Source: Desulfuromonadaceae bacterium (GTDB lineage: Bacteria > Desulfobacterota > Desulfuromonadia > Desulfuromonadales > SZUA-540). From it: DNA of 8,888 bases. A program made the translations under genes and the position numbers. The stretch covers positions 1-8,888 of the forward strand of contig QKGY01000146.1 in the NCBI GenBank assembly GCA_003250235.1, given 5' to 3'. The notes beneath the pieces were generated by a model that was not told the origin of the DNA, did not search any database, and was given only the letters and a program-made list of their open reading frames with translations. Below, piece by piece: positions 1 through 6,631 of the stretch; the stretch's first letter is position 1, and each line of letters begins with the position of its first letter.

Positions 1-103
1 ATTGGGAGATTTCCGGATTCTCTTTGATCGCATCGATAGTTTCGAGTAACTGGGTGATATTCACCCCGTTGATATAGTGAATTTCTCGTTTTTCGGCTAG
101 CAT
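1..103 (-). CDS. OsmC-like protein, N-terminal fragment cut by window edge
   Basis: Only the first 34 codons are present. The ATG at 103-101 is preceded on the minus strand by AAAGGAG with 7 bases of spacing, a strong ribosome site that fixes the start. The visible peptide begins MLAEKREIHYI and contains NGVNITQLLETIDAIKENP. A short beta strand ending in NG(V/I) followed by a helix of the type 'TIxAIKxNPE' is how many stand-alone OsmC/Ohr-type proteins begin. OsmC-like proteins are small cytoplasmic thiol peroxidases that reduce organic hydroperoxides with a pair of cysteines. Those cysteines would lie outside the window, so activity cannot be judged. The gene is transcribed leftward, divergent from the TPM lipoprotein gene; the 260 bases between them hold no clear promoter or further gene. 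The family call rests on a short N-terminus and is moderate. Confidence 0.6.
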   Translation of the reverse strand, partial: MLAEKREIHYINGVNITQLLETIDAIKENPEISQ

Positions 104-348
104 GAGAGGTCTCCTTTCATGGATTCCCAAGGCGTATCGACACACCTCTTGTTTTTTACGGTTCCCTGAAAACCCACATGCATGGCATAACGTTTATAGG
201 TTTACAATACCACTGAACGGCTTGCCCGATCTACTCAACCGGCTTGTTTTTACGAACATTTCAACCGGAAACGTTTCCCGAAGACGCCCCTCCGTGCTAC
301 CCTGCACGCATCCTGGCAGAACAGGCCCAAACTGACTCCTTGAGCCCT

Positions 349-353
349 GGAGG
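349..353 (+). promoter_or_regulatory. Ribosome binding site of the TPM lipoprotein gene
   Basis: GGAGG ends 10 bases before the ATG at 364. It supports 364 over the upstream in-frame ATG at 244: only the 364 start puts a hydrophobic signal peptide and lipobox at the N-terminus. Confidence 0.6.
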
Positions 354-363
354 TCCTTTTCAC

Positions 364-1377
364 ATGCGTGTTCCCAGTCTGGTTTTTCTTGCGTGGCTGT
401 TTTTTTCCCTGGCCCTTTTGCCCGGCTGCCGGAATCGGCAGGGGCTGCCTCTGGTGGACGATCAGGCGTCTTTGCTGAGCCGGGAACAGAAAACGCGCCT
501 TCTCGCCTTTCACGACCGGTTGCTGCAGGATCTCGACATCCACTTCCATCTGACGCTTCTGAAACAGAGCCCTGTCGACCTCGACCAGGAGGCGCTCCGG
601 CTGTTCGAATCGCTGCAGCTCGGCGCCACGACCCGAGGTGCGCGGGGCGTTCTCATGCTCGTGGATCCGGTCGGCCGGCAGGTGCGTCTTGAGATCGGCT
701 ATGACCTCGAAGGCCTCTTCCCCGACGGTTTTGTCGCTTATGTGGAACGAGAGCAGATGGCCCCTTTTTTTGCCGCGGGACGGGTGGCGGACGGAGTTGA
801 AGCGACGGTGGAACTGTTGGTGGGAAGAGCGCTGGGAGAGGTTCCCTCCGACTATCGGGGAAGTACGAATCTGGCCCATTTGAGCGGCGGGGGCGGCGCC
901 CGGTCGACCGCGCCCATCGGCACCGGCGCCCCCCTCAAGGATTCGGGGGGCGATCCCTTTTATGCCGCCCAAGCGACGCCGGGACAGACCCTGGAGCGTT
1001 ACATGGATGCCTTGGCGCGCCACGTCAAGGATCCGAATCTCGGCATCTACACCCCGGAGACCAGGGATTTCTTTCGCCAGTGGCTGGTCACCGACGCCCA
1101 GCAGGACAACGAACGAAAGGGGCTGGAGAAAGCCCTCGGCTCCAGCGAAGAGCGCACATCCGGAGACCGGGCGGTCCTGAGATTTCCCGTCGAAAACCGT
1201 CAGGCCTCCCCTTACCTGTTCCGCCTTTCGGAGGAGGGCTGGCAGCTCGACATGGCCACAATGAGCCGGGTGATCGGGTTCAACCATAAGAGCCAGTGGT
1301 TTTTCCGCACCCTGGACCACCCTTATGCCTTTGCCTTTGACGACCTGCGCTTCGACTCAAAAGGGTTCCCTCACTGA
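364..1377 (+). CDS. TPM-domain lipoprotein (YgcG-like) with extra C-terminal domain
   Basis: The product is 337 residues. The start at 364 is chosen because it has a GGAGG site and gives a signal peptide (hydrophobic residues 5-19) ending in lipobox LPGC, with Cys22 as the predicted lipidated residue. The protein should therefore sit on an envelope membrane facing the periplasm. Residues about 30-157 match the TPM domain: an initial 'LVDD..LLS..Q' segment, then alternating helices and strands including RGARGVLMLVDP and RLEIGYDLEG. TPM domains (YgcG and similar) are extracytoplasmic alpha/beta domains; some have phosphatase activity, others are photosystem repair or membrane-protein factors. 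A low-complexity Gly/Ser/Thr/Pro linker (about 170-200) leads to a C-terminal domain (about 205-337) I do not recognise, starting TLERYMDALARHVKDP; its helix-then-strand look could be NTF2-like, but this is a guess. There is no C-terminal membrane helix, unlike many TPM proteins. The stop lies 28 bases from the converging diiron-protein gene. Confidence 0.8.
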   Translation: MRVPSLVFLAWLFFSLALLPGCRNRQGLPLVDDQASLLSREQKTRLLAFHDRLLQDLDIHFHLTLLKQSPVDLDQEALRLFESLQLGATTRGARGVLMLVDPVGRQVRLEIGYDLEGLFPDGFVAYVEREQMAPFFAAGRVADGVEATVELLVGRALGEVPSDYRGSTNLAHLSGGGGARSTAPIGTGAPLKDSGGDPFYAAQATPGQTLERYMDALARHVKDPNLGIYTPETRDFFRQWLVTDAQQDNERKGLEKALGSSEERTSGDRAVLRFPVENRQASPYLFRLSEEGWQLDMATMSRVIGFNHKSQWFFRTLDHPYAFAFDDLRFDSKGFPH

Positions 1378-1405
1378 GCCCCCGGAAACCGGCCCCGTCC
1401 GGACG
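1378..1405. repeat. Short inverted repeats between two convergent genes
   Basis: The 28 bases between the converging stops contain CCGG-AAA-CCGG at about 1382-1392 and the perfect 10-bp palindrome CGTCCGGACG at 1396-1405. Such GC-rich dyads between convergent stops may slow polymerase from both sides, but there is no T-tract, so a true intrinsic terminator is not shown. Confidence 0.3.
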
Positions 1406-1888
1406 TCAGGAATCCGTATGCGTCATCAGAAAACGGGCTTCACGCAGCATGCGGAGGTGGGCTCTCTCCTCTTCGGCAATCTCTTTGAGCACCGCCTGGT
1501 CCAGGCCCTGAATATCCCCGGACAAATCGGCATAAAAGGCAATGGCCCGGGCTTCCACCTCGATCGCCATATCCACGGTTTTGGCAAAGTCGCTATCCCT
1601 GACAATTCTCAGGATGTCCTTTGGGCTGGGCAACAGGTCCTTGTGCAGAGACGCGACCTGCGCAAAGAGTTCCCGCGAATCCACGACATCCCGGCGTAAC
1701 GACAAAGGCAGAGCGTTGCGCATGTTTTCAAATACGGCAAGATGCTCTTCCTCCGCGCTGGCCAAGGCCGATGCCAGGGCGGCGATTTCATCGTTGCCGC
1801 ATCCCTGCGACAGCGACTCATACAGGGTCTTCCCCATTTTTTCCAATTCCATGGCAATCAACAGAACCGTATTGGCAGTAAGTTCCAC
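1406..1888 (-). CDS. Rubrerythrin-like diiron (ferritin-like) protein
   Basis: The product is 160 residues. The start is GTG at 1888-1886, because AAAGGAGG lies 5 bases upstream; an in-frame ATG at 1933 would place this site inside the gene. The sequence folds as two helix pairs with all expected diiron ligands: E16 in AMELEKMGKTLY, E46-x-x-H49 in ASAEEEHL, E112 in AIEVEARAIAFY, and E141-x-x-H144 in EEERAHL. The two half-motifs share the same Glu-to-Tyr spacing of 7, typical of the duplicated rubrerythrin four-helix bundle. There is no C-terminal rubredoxin CxxC domain, so this is the 'erythrin-only' type. Family members act in the cytoplasm in peroxide reduction or iron handling in anaerobes; the substrate here is not determined. 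The gene follows the GFA gene on the same strand after 131 bases, so it may share its transcript or have its own promoter. Confidence 0.85.
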   Translation of the reverse strand: MELTANTVLLIAMELEKMGKTLYESLSQGCGNDEIAALASALASAEEEHLAVFENMRNALPLSLRRDVVDSRELFAQVASLHKDLLPSPKDILRIVRDSDFAKTVDMAIEVEARAIAFYADLSGDIQGLDQAVLKEIAEEERAHLRMLREARFLMTHTDS

Positions 1889-1893
1889 GCAAG

Positions 1894-1901
1894 CCTCCTT
1901 T
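1894..1901 (-). promoter_or_regulatory. Ribosome binding site fixing the GTG start of the diiron protein
   Basis: On the minus strand this reads AAAGGAGG, a near-perfect match to the 16S anti-Shine-Dalgarno, 5 bases before GTG at 1888. It decides for GTG over the upstream ATG at 1933. Confidence 0.85.
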
Positions 1902-2019
1902 GTGTGATCAGGCGACGGAATCCATCGCTTCATTCATTTTACAGATAAAAGGCGCCTCTCTCCCTCGATCAGAAACAACAGACCCGGCCGATCTCCGGCA
2001 TGCCTTTTTCGGCACCGAT

Positions 2020-2430
2020 TCAGCGCTGAAATTTCTCCTGAAAGCTGGGAAGGTCATCAACCTTCGCCACCCATCCCAGCCGGGTGCTGCAGAAAATATT
2101 CATGCGCGCATCCAGGTCGGCGGACTGGTCGATCGCGCCCAGATGGACCATGCGGTAATCCCCGTACACGGGGTTGATGTTGTAGATCGGGGTTCCGCAA
2201 TGACGGCAGTAATGGCGGGCCGCGCCACTCTCGAGCGTGTACTTGGACAACGCCTCTTCCCCGGCGGTAATGCGCAGAATGTCTTTGTGAACCACCACAT
2301 AGGTGGAAAAGGCCGCGCCGTTGAACTTGCGGCAGCGACTGCAATGGCAGTTGACGACATTTTTCACGTCGCCGTCGAGTTCGAACCGTACGGTGCCGCA
2401 TCCGCAGAAACCGCTTCGTGGCGTACTCAT
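2020..2430 (-). CDS. GFA/CENP-V family zinc protein
   Basis: The product is 136 residues. The ATG at 2430 is preceded by GAGGAGG with 4 bases of spacing. All seven cysteines typical of the GFA (glutathione-dependent formaldehyde-activating) fold are present: C9 and C11 in CGCG, C28/C30/C33 in CHCSRC, and C75/C78 in CRHCGT. These form one structural zinc site and one more exposed site. The C-terminal part STRLGWV...DLPSF also fits the family. The founding enzyme, Gfa of Paracoccus, was proposed to promote S-hydroxymethylglutathione formation, but most family members have no proven activity, so a formaldehyde role should not be assumed. The gene lies 30 bases after the ABC exporter gene on the same strand and is probably co-transcribed with it. 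Confidence 0.88.
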   Translation of the reverse strand: MSTPRSGFCGCGTVRFELDGDVKNVVNCHCSRCRKFNGAAFSTYVVVHKDILRITAGEEALSKYTLESGAARHYCRHCGTPIYNINPVYGDYRMVHLGAIDQSADLDARMNIFCSTRLGWVAKVDDLPSFQEKFQR

Positions 2431-2460
2431 AAAACCTCCTCGTTTATCCGTGTTTCCTCG

Positions 2461-4302
2461 CTAACGATACCCTTCGGCCTGAAGGGAGAAGAGATAAGCA
2501 TACTGCCCGCCGAGCTTCATCAGCTCCTCGTGGCTCCCCCGCTCGACGACCCGCCCCCGGTCGATGACCACGATCTGATCGGCCATACGCACCGTGGAGA
2601 AGCGATGGGAGATCAGGATGGTCATCTTGCCGCGACTCAGCTCGCGAAAATGCTCGAACACCCTGGCCTCGGCGGCGGCGTCCATGGTGGCGGTGGGCTC
2701 GTCGAGCACCAGGATGTCGGCGTGGGTGCGCATGAAGGCGCGGGCCAGGGCGATCTTCTGCCACTGGCCTCCCGAGAGTTCGCGCCCCCCCTTGAACCAT
2801 TTGCCGAGCTGGGTGTCGTACTGCTCGGGCAGCTTGTCGATGAACGCGTCGGCCATCCCCATGCGGGCGGCCTCCTGCCAACGCTGCCGGTTCTCGAAGT
2901 GGTTCATGTCGCCGGCGCCGATATTCTCGCCGACCAGAAACTGATAGCGGCCGAAATCCTGAAAGATGACGCCGATGCGGGCCCGCAGGGCATCGCCGTC
3001 CCACTGCTGCAGATCGAGTCCGTCGAGAAGAATACGCCCGGAGTCGGGGTGGTACAGACGGGCAAGCAGCTTGATCAGGGTGGTCTTGCCGGAGCCGTTC
3101 TCGCCGACCAGCGCCAGGCTGTCGCCCGGCTTCAGGTGCAGGCTGACCTCTTTCAACGCAGGCTCTTCGCTGCCGGGGTAGCGGAAACTGACCTGTTCGA
3201 AGCGTACCCCGTCCCCCGGCTGCGGGCCCTGCTGAAGCGCCCCCTGCGCGGCCGGCACCGGCTGCTCCAGGTATTCGTAGAGATTCGAGAGGTAGAGGTT
3301 GTCCTCGTACATGCCGCTGATGGCCGAGAGACTGGCCGAAACCGCCGACTGCCCCTGTTTGAAGAGCAGCAGGTACATGGTCATCTGCCCCAGACTGATC
3401 GCCCCGCGGATGGCGGATAGAGCAATCCAGGCGTAGGCGCCGTAAAAAGCGACAGTGCCGAGCAGGCCCAGTCCGAACCCCCAGCTGTCGCGCCGCAGGG
3501 TCAGCTTGCGGTCCTCGGCAAAGAGCTTATCGAAGATGTCCCGGTAGCGCTGCAGGAGCTTGGGCCCCAGGCGAAAGAGCTTGACCTCCTTGGCATAATC
3601 CTCCCGCGCCAGCACCGTCTCCAGATACATCTGCATCCGGGTCTCCGGCGAACGCCAGCGAAACAGGCGGAACTTGTCTCCGGAGAATTTGGCCTCGGCG
3701 AGAAACTCGGGGATGCCTCCGGCGAGAAGGATCAGCACGGTCCAGGGAGAGAAGTTCACCAGCAGCACCGCATAGCTCACCAGAGAGATGCCGTTCTGCA
3801 CCAGGCCGAAGGTGCGCGTGACCAGACTCAGGGGACGGGTCGAAGCCTCGCGCCGTGCGCGGGTGAGCTTGTCGTAAAATTCTGAATCCTCGAAATGCGC
3901 CAGTTTGAGGGTGAGGGCCTTCTCCAGGATCATCAGATTGATGCGCTGCCCCATCAGCGCCCGCAACAGCGCCTGGCAGGTGGAGATACCGCGCTGCGAG
4001 CCGGCAATCAGCATCACCACCCCGGCCTCGGCAGCCACGAACAGCAAGACCCGCGTGGTATCGGCGGCGCCTGTCTGCTGATGCTGACCGATCGCGGCAA
4101 CCACGCCGTCGACGATGAGCTGACCGATCCACGCCACCGCTGCCGGAAGCACGCCGGCCACCAGGGTCAGCACCGCAAACAGCAGCGCCAGTCGGCGGCT
4201 GGTCGACCACACCAGCTCGAGTGCGCGACGGCTGTAGCGAAACACATCGAGGAAGTGCTTCGGGGCCGGGTTTGTGTCTGTGGGCAGCGGCGGGTGCTTC
4301 AA
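2461..4302 (-). CDS. ABC exporter half-transporter (fused permease and ATPase)
   Basis: The product is 613 residues. The start is TTG at 4302-4300, since an in-frame TGA lies two codons upstream and a weak AGGA precedes the TTG; no in-frame ATG occurs until deep in the membrane domain. The N-terminal half (about 35-335) has hydrophobic segments near 38-60, 85-102, 172-195 and 277-300 and fits an ABC type-1 exporter domain. The C-terminal ATPase domain has Walker A GENGSGKT (400-407), Q-loop Q448, signature LSGGQ (509-513), Walker B ILVLDE (530-535, catalytic E535) and H-loop H566, so it should be active. One half-transporter implies a homodimer in the inner membrane or a partner encoded elsewhere. 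The signature runs into WQKIALARAF, as in exporters of the lantibiotic/peptide group, but no precursor peptide or modification gene is visible, so the substrate is unknown. It is probably the first gene of a leftward operon with the GFA gene. Confidence 0.9.
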   Translation of the reverse strand: MKHPPLPTDTNPAPKHFLDVFRYSRRALELVWSTSRRLALLFAVLTLVAGVLPAAVAWIGQLIVDGVVAAIGQHQQTGAADTTRVLLFVAAEAGVVMLIAGSQRGISTCQALLRALMGQRINLMILEKALTLKLAHFEDSEFYDKLTRARREASTRPLSLVTRTFGLVQNGISLVSYAVLLVNFSPWTVLILLAGGIPEFLAEAKFSGDKFRLFRWRSPETRMQMYLETVLAREDYAKEVKLFRLGPKLLQRYRDIFDKLFAEDRKLTLRRDSWGFGLGLLGTVAFYGAYAWIALSAIRGAISLGQMTMYLLLFKQGQSAVSASLSAISGMYEDNLYLSNLYEYLEQPVPAAQGALQQGPQPGDGVRFEQVSFRYPGSEEPALKEVSLHLKPGDSLALVGENGSGKTTLIKLLARLYHPDSGRILLDGLDLQQWDGDALRARIGVIFQDFGRYQFLVGENIGAGDMNHFENRQRWQEAARMGMADAFIDKLPEQYDTQLGKWFKGGRELSGGQWQKIALARAFMRTHADILVLDEPTATMDAAAEARVFEHFRELSRGKMTILISHRFSTVRMADQIVVIDRGRVVERGSHEELMKLGGQYAYLFSLQAEGYR

Positions 4303-4319
4303 GGGTCATCCTGTTGGAA

Positions 4320-4342
4320 AGTTCCATATCCAAGAACTGGAA
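4320..4342. promoter_or_regulatory. Candidate operator: interlaced inverted repeats
   Basis: Two overlapping dyads occur here: AGTTC-N9-GAACT at 4320-4338 and TTCCA-N11-TGGAA at 4322-4342. They sit 18-40 bases upstream of the exporter's TTG start, where a repressor could control it. The arms are only 5 bp, so chance is possible. Confidence 0.25.
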
Positions 4343-4525
4343 GGATACCATCTTTCACGCGGTCTGGAGGAAAAGATTGCCATGCCGTCGCACGTAGCAC
4401 GATTTGCACAGGCATTCAGAGACAATTTACGTCGTTTCAGAGCATTTCGCGTCACAGTATCGAGCGATATCGCCAGTCATTTCTCGATTCAGCCCAATTT
4501 TTACCATAAATTCTCCAGGAATTAT

Positions 4526-4541
4526 TGGCATGCATATTGAT
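4526..4541 (+). promoter_or_regulatory. Possible sigma-54 (RpoN) promoter upstream of DUF2167 gene
   Basis: TGGCATG-N4-TTGAT resembles the RpoN consensus TGGCACG-N4-TTGCW with correct spacing. It deviates at two positions, one of them the normally invariant C of the -12 GC. It lies about 65 bases before the DUF2167 start on the right strand. The -12 mismatch makes this weak. Confidence 0.2.
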
Positions 4542-4593
4542 TGCCACGAAAAATATTCAAATCCGTCACGCATATCTTTTATCGGTCGCACTC

Positions 4594-4600
4594 GGGGAGG
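4594..4600 (+). promoter_or_regulatory. Ribosome binding site of the DUF2167 gene
   Basis: GGGGAGG ends 5 bases before ATG at 4606. It selects this start over the in-frame ATG at 4525, and the choice yields a clean signal peptide. Confidence 0.8.
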
Positions 4601-4605
4601 TTTTC

Positions 4606-5538
4606 ATGGTGTCACGTTCATTGGCGTCGATTCTCGGCATTTTCATGTTGCTTCTTTTCACCGCCTTTCCGGTCCTGGCCGATGAGGAAGGCGCCATGAC
4701 GGCGGAGGAGTTCCTGGGAACGTTTCAGTTTCAAACGGGGGTCGTCGACCTGCCCAATGGCGTCGCATCCCTCAATGTTCCGGAAAACTTCCGCTACATC
4801 GGCCCCGAGGAGACCCAGAGATTCCTCGAAGTCGGCTGGGGAAACCCCGATGGCTCGGGGACCCTCGGCATGCTGCTTCCGACCGACGTCGCCCTGTTCG
4901 ACACGGAAGGCTGGGGCGTCGTCATCACCTACCAGGAAGACGGCTATGTTTCCGACGAAGATGCGGACAAGATCGACTACGAAGGCCTGATGACCGACAT
5001 GAAGGACAGCACCAAAGAGGCCAACGAGGAACGTGAAAAGATGGGGTATGAGCCGGTCACCCTGGTCGGCTGGGCGGCAGCCCCCCGCTACGATGCGGAC
5101 GCCAAGAAGATGTACTGGGCCAAGGAGCTGCAGTTCGGCGACAACGACGTGAATACCCTCAACTACAATGTGCGGATTCTGGGACGCAAGGGCGTTCTGG
5201 TCATGAATGCCGTCGCCGGCATGCCGCAGCTCGCCCAGATCGAAAAGGACATGAACCAGGTGCTGGCCTTCACCGAATTCAAGGAAGGCTACCGTTACGC
5301 CGAATTCGATCCGGGGGTGGATAAAGTGGCCGCCTACGGGCTGGCTGCCCTGATCGGCGGCAAGGTGGCCGCCAAGGTCGGTCTGCTGGCAAAACTCGGC
5401 GGCTTTCTGCTGGTGTTCAAGAAGTTTATTGTGGTCGGCCTTGCGGCCGTCGGCGGCACCCTGGCCAAGGTATTCCGGAGAAAGCGCATCATCGCCGACC
5501 CCGTTCTGGCCGACGCCTCGCAGGATGAAAACCTGTAA
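4606..5538 (+). CDS. DUF2167 secreted, C-terminally anchored membrane protein
   Basis: The product is 310 residues. A signal peptide spans residues 1-25 (hydrophobic 9-21) with predicted cleavage VLA|DEE. The rest matches the DUF2167 family: a beta-rich region with GVASLNVPENFRYIG (about 52-66), WGNPDGSGTLGMLLP (78-92), RYDADAKKMYWAKEL (161-175) and YNVRILGRKGVLVMNAV (187-203). Near the C-terminus a hydrophobic Gly/Ala-rich stretch (about 243-287) can form one or two membrane helices, followed by positive RRKR (291-294) that should remain cytoplasmic. The topology is therefore a periplasmic domain tethered to the inner membrane. The biochemical function of DUF2167 is unknown to me. The stop is 26 bases before the M50 protease gene on the same strand, so the two almost certainly form an operon and may be functionally linked. 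Confidence 0.85.
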   Translation: MVSRSLASILGIFMLLLFTAFPVLADEEGAMTAEEFLGTFQFQTGVVDLPNGVASLNVPENFRYIGPEETQRFLEVGWGNPDGSGTLGMLLPTDVALFDTEGWGVVITYQEDGYVSDEDADKIDYEGLMTDMKDSTKEANEEREKMGYEPVTLVGWAAAPRYDADAKKMYWAKELQFGDNDVNTLNYNVRILGRKGVLVMNAVAGMPQLAQIEKDMNQVLAFTEFKEGYRYAEFDPGVDKVAAYGLAALIGGKVAAKVGLLAKLGGFLLVFKKFIVVGLAAVGGTLAKVFRRKRIIADPVLADASQDENL

Positions 5539-5564
5539 GCTCCAGGACGAACGGGAGAGCCGCT

Positions 5565-6269
5565 GTGATTGATTATGATCTGGGCATCGGGATTCTTTGG
5601 TACTTTGCCTTCCTTCTGTCGGTCGTCATGCACGAAGCCTCGCACGCTTTCGTGGCGATGAAACTCGGCGACCGCACGGCCTACGAGGGGGGACAGGTCA
5701 CCCTGGACCCCCTTCCCCATATCAAGCGCGAACCGATCGGTACCGTGGCCGTGCCTCTTTTCACCTTTCTGACGGCAGGGTGGATGATCGGCTGGGCCAG
5801 CGCGCCTTACGATCGGCAGTGGGCCAGAACCTATCCTCAGCGCTCGGCCTGGATGGCGCTGGCCGGACCGGCGTCCAACCTGGCGATGGTTCTGCTGTGC
5901 GCGCTGTTGATCCGCCTGGGAATGATCTTCGATCTCTTCTACGCCCCGGAGTCGATCACCTTCTCGCGCATCACGGCGTCTTATCACGACGGGACACCTG
6001 CCGGGCTGGCAACGCTGCTCAGCATCCTGTTTTCCCTGAACCTGATCCTGTTCGTCTTCAACCTGCTGCCGATTCCTCCCCTGGACGGCAGCGGAGCGAT
6101 CCCTCTCTTGCTCAGCCGGAAAAACAGCCATCGCTATATGGATTTTCTCGAAAACACGCCGATGCTTTACCTGGGGCTTTTTCTGGCATGGAAGGTCTTC
6201 GATCAGGTTTTCGATCCCATCCATCTTCTTTTTGTCAACCTGCTCTATCCCGGCATCGGATATCACTAA
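5565..6269 (+). CDS. M50 (site-2-type) membrane zinc metalloprotease
   Basis: The product is 234 residues. The start is GTG at 5565 with GGGAG 7 bases upstream. The zinc motif HEASH is at 23-27 inside the first membrane helix (about 8-31), and the third-ligand motif NLLPIPPLDG is at 166-175 (D174) in a later helix; further hydrophobic segments lie near 95-118, 147-168 and 200-226. This arrangement defines the compact bacterial M50 peptidases, which cut within or next to membrane helices. The GPASN segment (101-105) is also typical. There is no PDZ or CBS domain, so it is a minimal member, like the YwhC/FwdJ-type group. Its substrate is unknown; the membrane-anchored DUF2167 protein encoded just upstream is a natural candidate or partner (inference from operon position only). 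A strong terminator follows the gene. Confidence 0.9.
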   Translation: MIDYDLGIGILWYFAFLLSVVMHEASHAFVAMKLGDRTAYEGGQVTLDPLPHIKREPIGTVAVPLFTFLTAGWMIGWASAPYDRQWARTYPQRSAWMALAGPASNLAMVLLCALLIRLGMIFDLFYAPESITFSRITASYHDGTPAGLATLLSILFSLNLILFVFNLLPIPPLDGSGAIPLLLSRKNSHRYMDFLENTPMLYLGLFLAWKVFDQVFDPIHLLFVNLLYPGIGYH

Positions 6270-6295
6270 GCGGCATGCTTCTGCATCATGGCCCG

Positions 6296-6330
6296 ATACG
6301 GGGACCCTCTTGACGACGGGTCCCCGTATT
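6296..6330 (+). terminator. Rho-independent-type terminator after the M50 gene
   Basis: A perfect 12-bp stem (ATACGGGGACCC at 6296-6307 pairing with GGGTCCCCGTAT at 6318-6329) encloses a 10-base loop and starts 26 bases after the stop codon. The following T-run is short (TATTTC), so termination may be incomplete. Confidence 0.75.
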
Positions 6331-6489
6331 TCACGATTCCGGATCGCGTGGCTCCCGCCTTGACCCTTTCGCCTGCATTGATCCTTCTGCCCGCACCTCG
6401 GCGCGGAGAGTCGCCAGGGCTCCGAAATCCCTCTCCTTGAAAAGACTCTCGTGATCATCCGCCGCCCCGCATCGCGCAGGTGATTTTAT
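6331..6489. other. Intergenic stretch without a supported gene
   Basis: No gene on either strand has a convincing start. A minus-strand frame stays open for 82 codons (6579-6331), but it begins opposite the riboswitch and lacks a good ribosome site. Its C-terminal peptide (for example ERDFGALATLRAEVRAEG) reads like translated intergenic-repeat DNA rather than a protein. Confidence 0.4.
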
Positions 6490-6491
6490 CG

Positions 6492-6521
6492 TTGCTTTTA
6501 TCCGCATCTTTCTTTTATTTT
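6492..6521 (+). promoter_or_regulatory. Candidate sigma-70 promoter for the riboswitch transcript
   Basis: TTGCTT (6492-6497) and TATTTT (6516-6521) are separated by 18 bases in the most T-rich stretch of this intergenic region. Transcription would start near 6528, just ahead of the riboswitch P1 strand at 6533, which is the geometry expected. Each hexamer matches only in part. Confidence 0.45.
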
Positions 6522-6532
6522 TTAGGTAAGTA

Positions 6533-6631
6533 GCTTCTGAGAAGAGTAAACCCGGAGAGATCCGGGGGCACAAAGCCAAGGGTCCTCGTTCGCCCGCTAC
6601 ACGGTGAAACGGATAGCCTGGTTGCCGAAGC
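6533..6631 (+). ncRNA. GEMM-I cyclic-dinucleotide riboswitch, GEMM-Ib/cGAMP-like (A20)
   Basis: The conserved GEMM-I core is present in order: AGAGTAAACC (6543-6552), a hairpin CCCGGA-GAGA-TCCGGG with a GNRA loop (6551-6566), GCACAAAGCC (6568-6577), a variable arm, and AGCCTGGTTGCCG (6615-6627). A closing P1 pairs GCTTC (6533-6537) with GAAGC (6627-6631). The variable arm folds as GTCC/GGAT, GTT/AAC and CGCC/GGTG (6582-6614) around an 8-base loop. Counting back from the conserved AAACC, the nucleotide at Vc2 position 20 is A (6545), not the G of c-di-GMP aptamers. A20 is the hallmark of the Geobacter GEMM-Ib riboswitches shown to prefer 3',3'-cGAMP. Core spacing matches Vc2, including the purine run holding A47 (6572). 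It lies about 110 bases upstream of a GGDEF-EAL gene, the kind of target expected. The class call is strong; the ligand call is inference from one key base. Confidence 0.85.

Larger units (their letters stand above)
4303..4605. other. Divergent intergenic regulatory region
   Basis: These 303 bases separate the leftward ABC exporter gene from the rightward DUF2167 gene and are more AT-rich than the flanking genes. I found no convincing gene and no clear sigma-70 promoter. They contain interlaced inverted repeats near the exporter start, a small dyad TATCG-AG-CGATA at 4458-4469, and a sigma-54-like element at 4526-4541. Confidence 0.5.

Noticed and set aside
250..1320. 356-codon open frame on the minus strand
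   Set aside because: It is antisense to the TPM lipoprotein, whose signal peptide, lipobox and domain support the plus strand.
1991..2012. Terminator-like GGCATGCC followed by TTTTT
   Set aside because: The stem is very short and points along the plus strand, where no gene ends.
1900..3420. 506-codon open frame on the plus strand
   Set aside because: It lies opposite the GFA and ABC exporter genes, which carry complete family motifs; its sequence has no domain and mirrors the GC-rich antisense.
4458..4469. TATCG-AG-CGATA dyad as an operator
   Set aside because: The 5-bp arms are expected by chance in 300 bases and no second copy occurs nearby.
5334..6458. 374-codon open frame on the minus strand
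   Set aside because: It is antisense to the DUF2167 end and the M50 gene and crosses the perfect terminator hairpin; its composition (Arg/Gln/His-rich) is that of a shadow frame.
6331..6579. 82-codon minus-strand gene
   Set aside because: It starts opposite the riboswitch core, lacks a ribosome site, and contains no domain.
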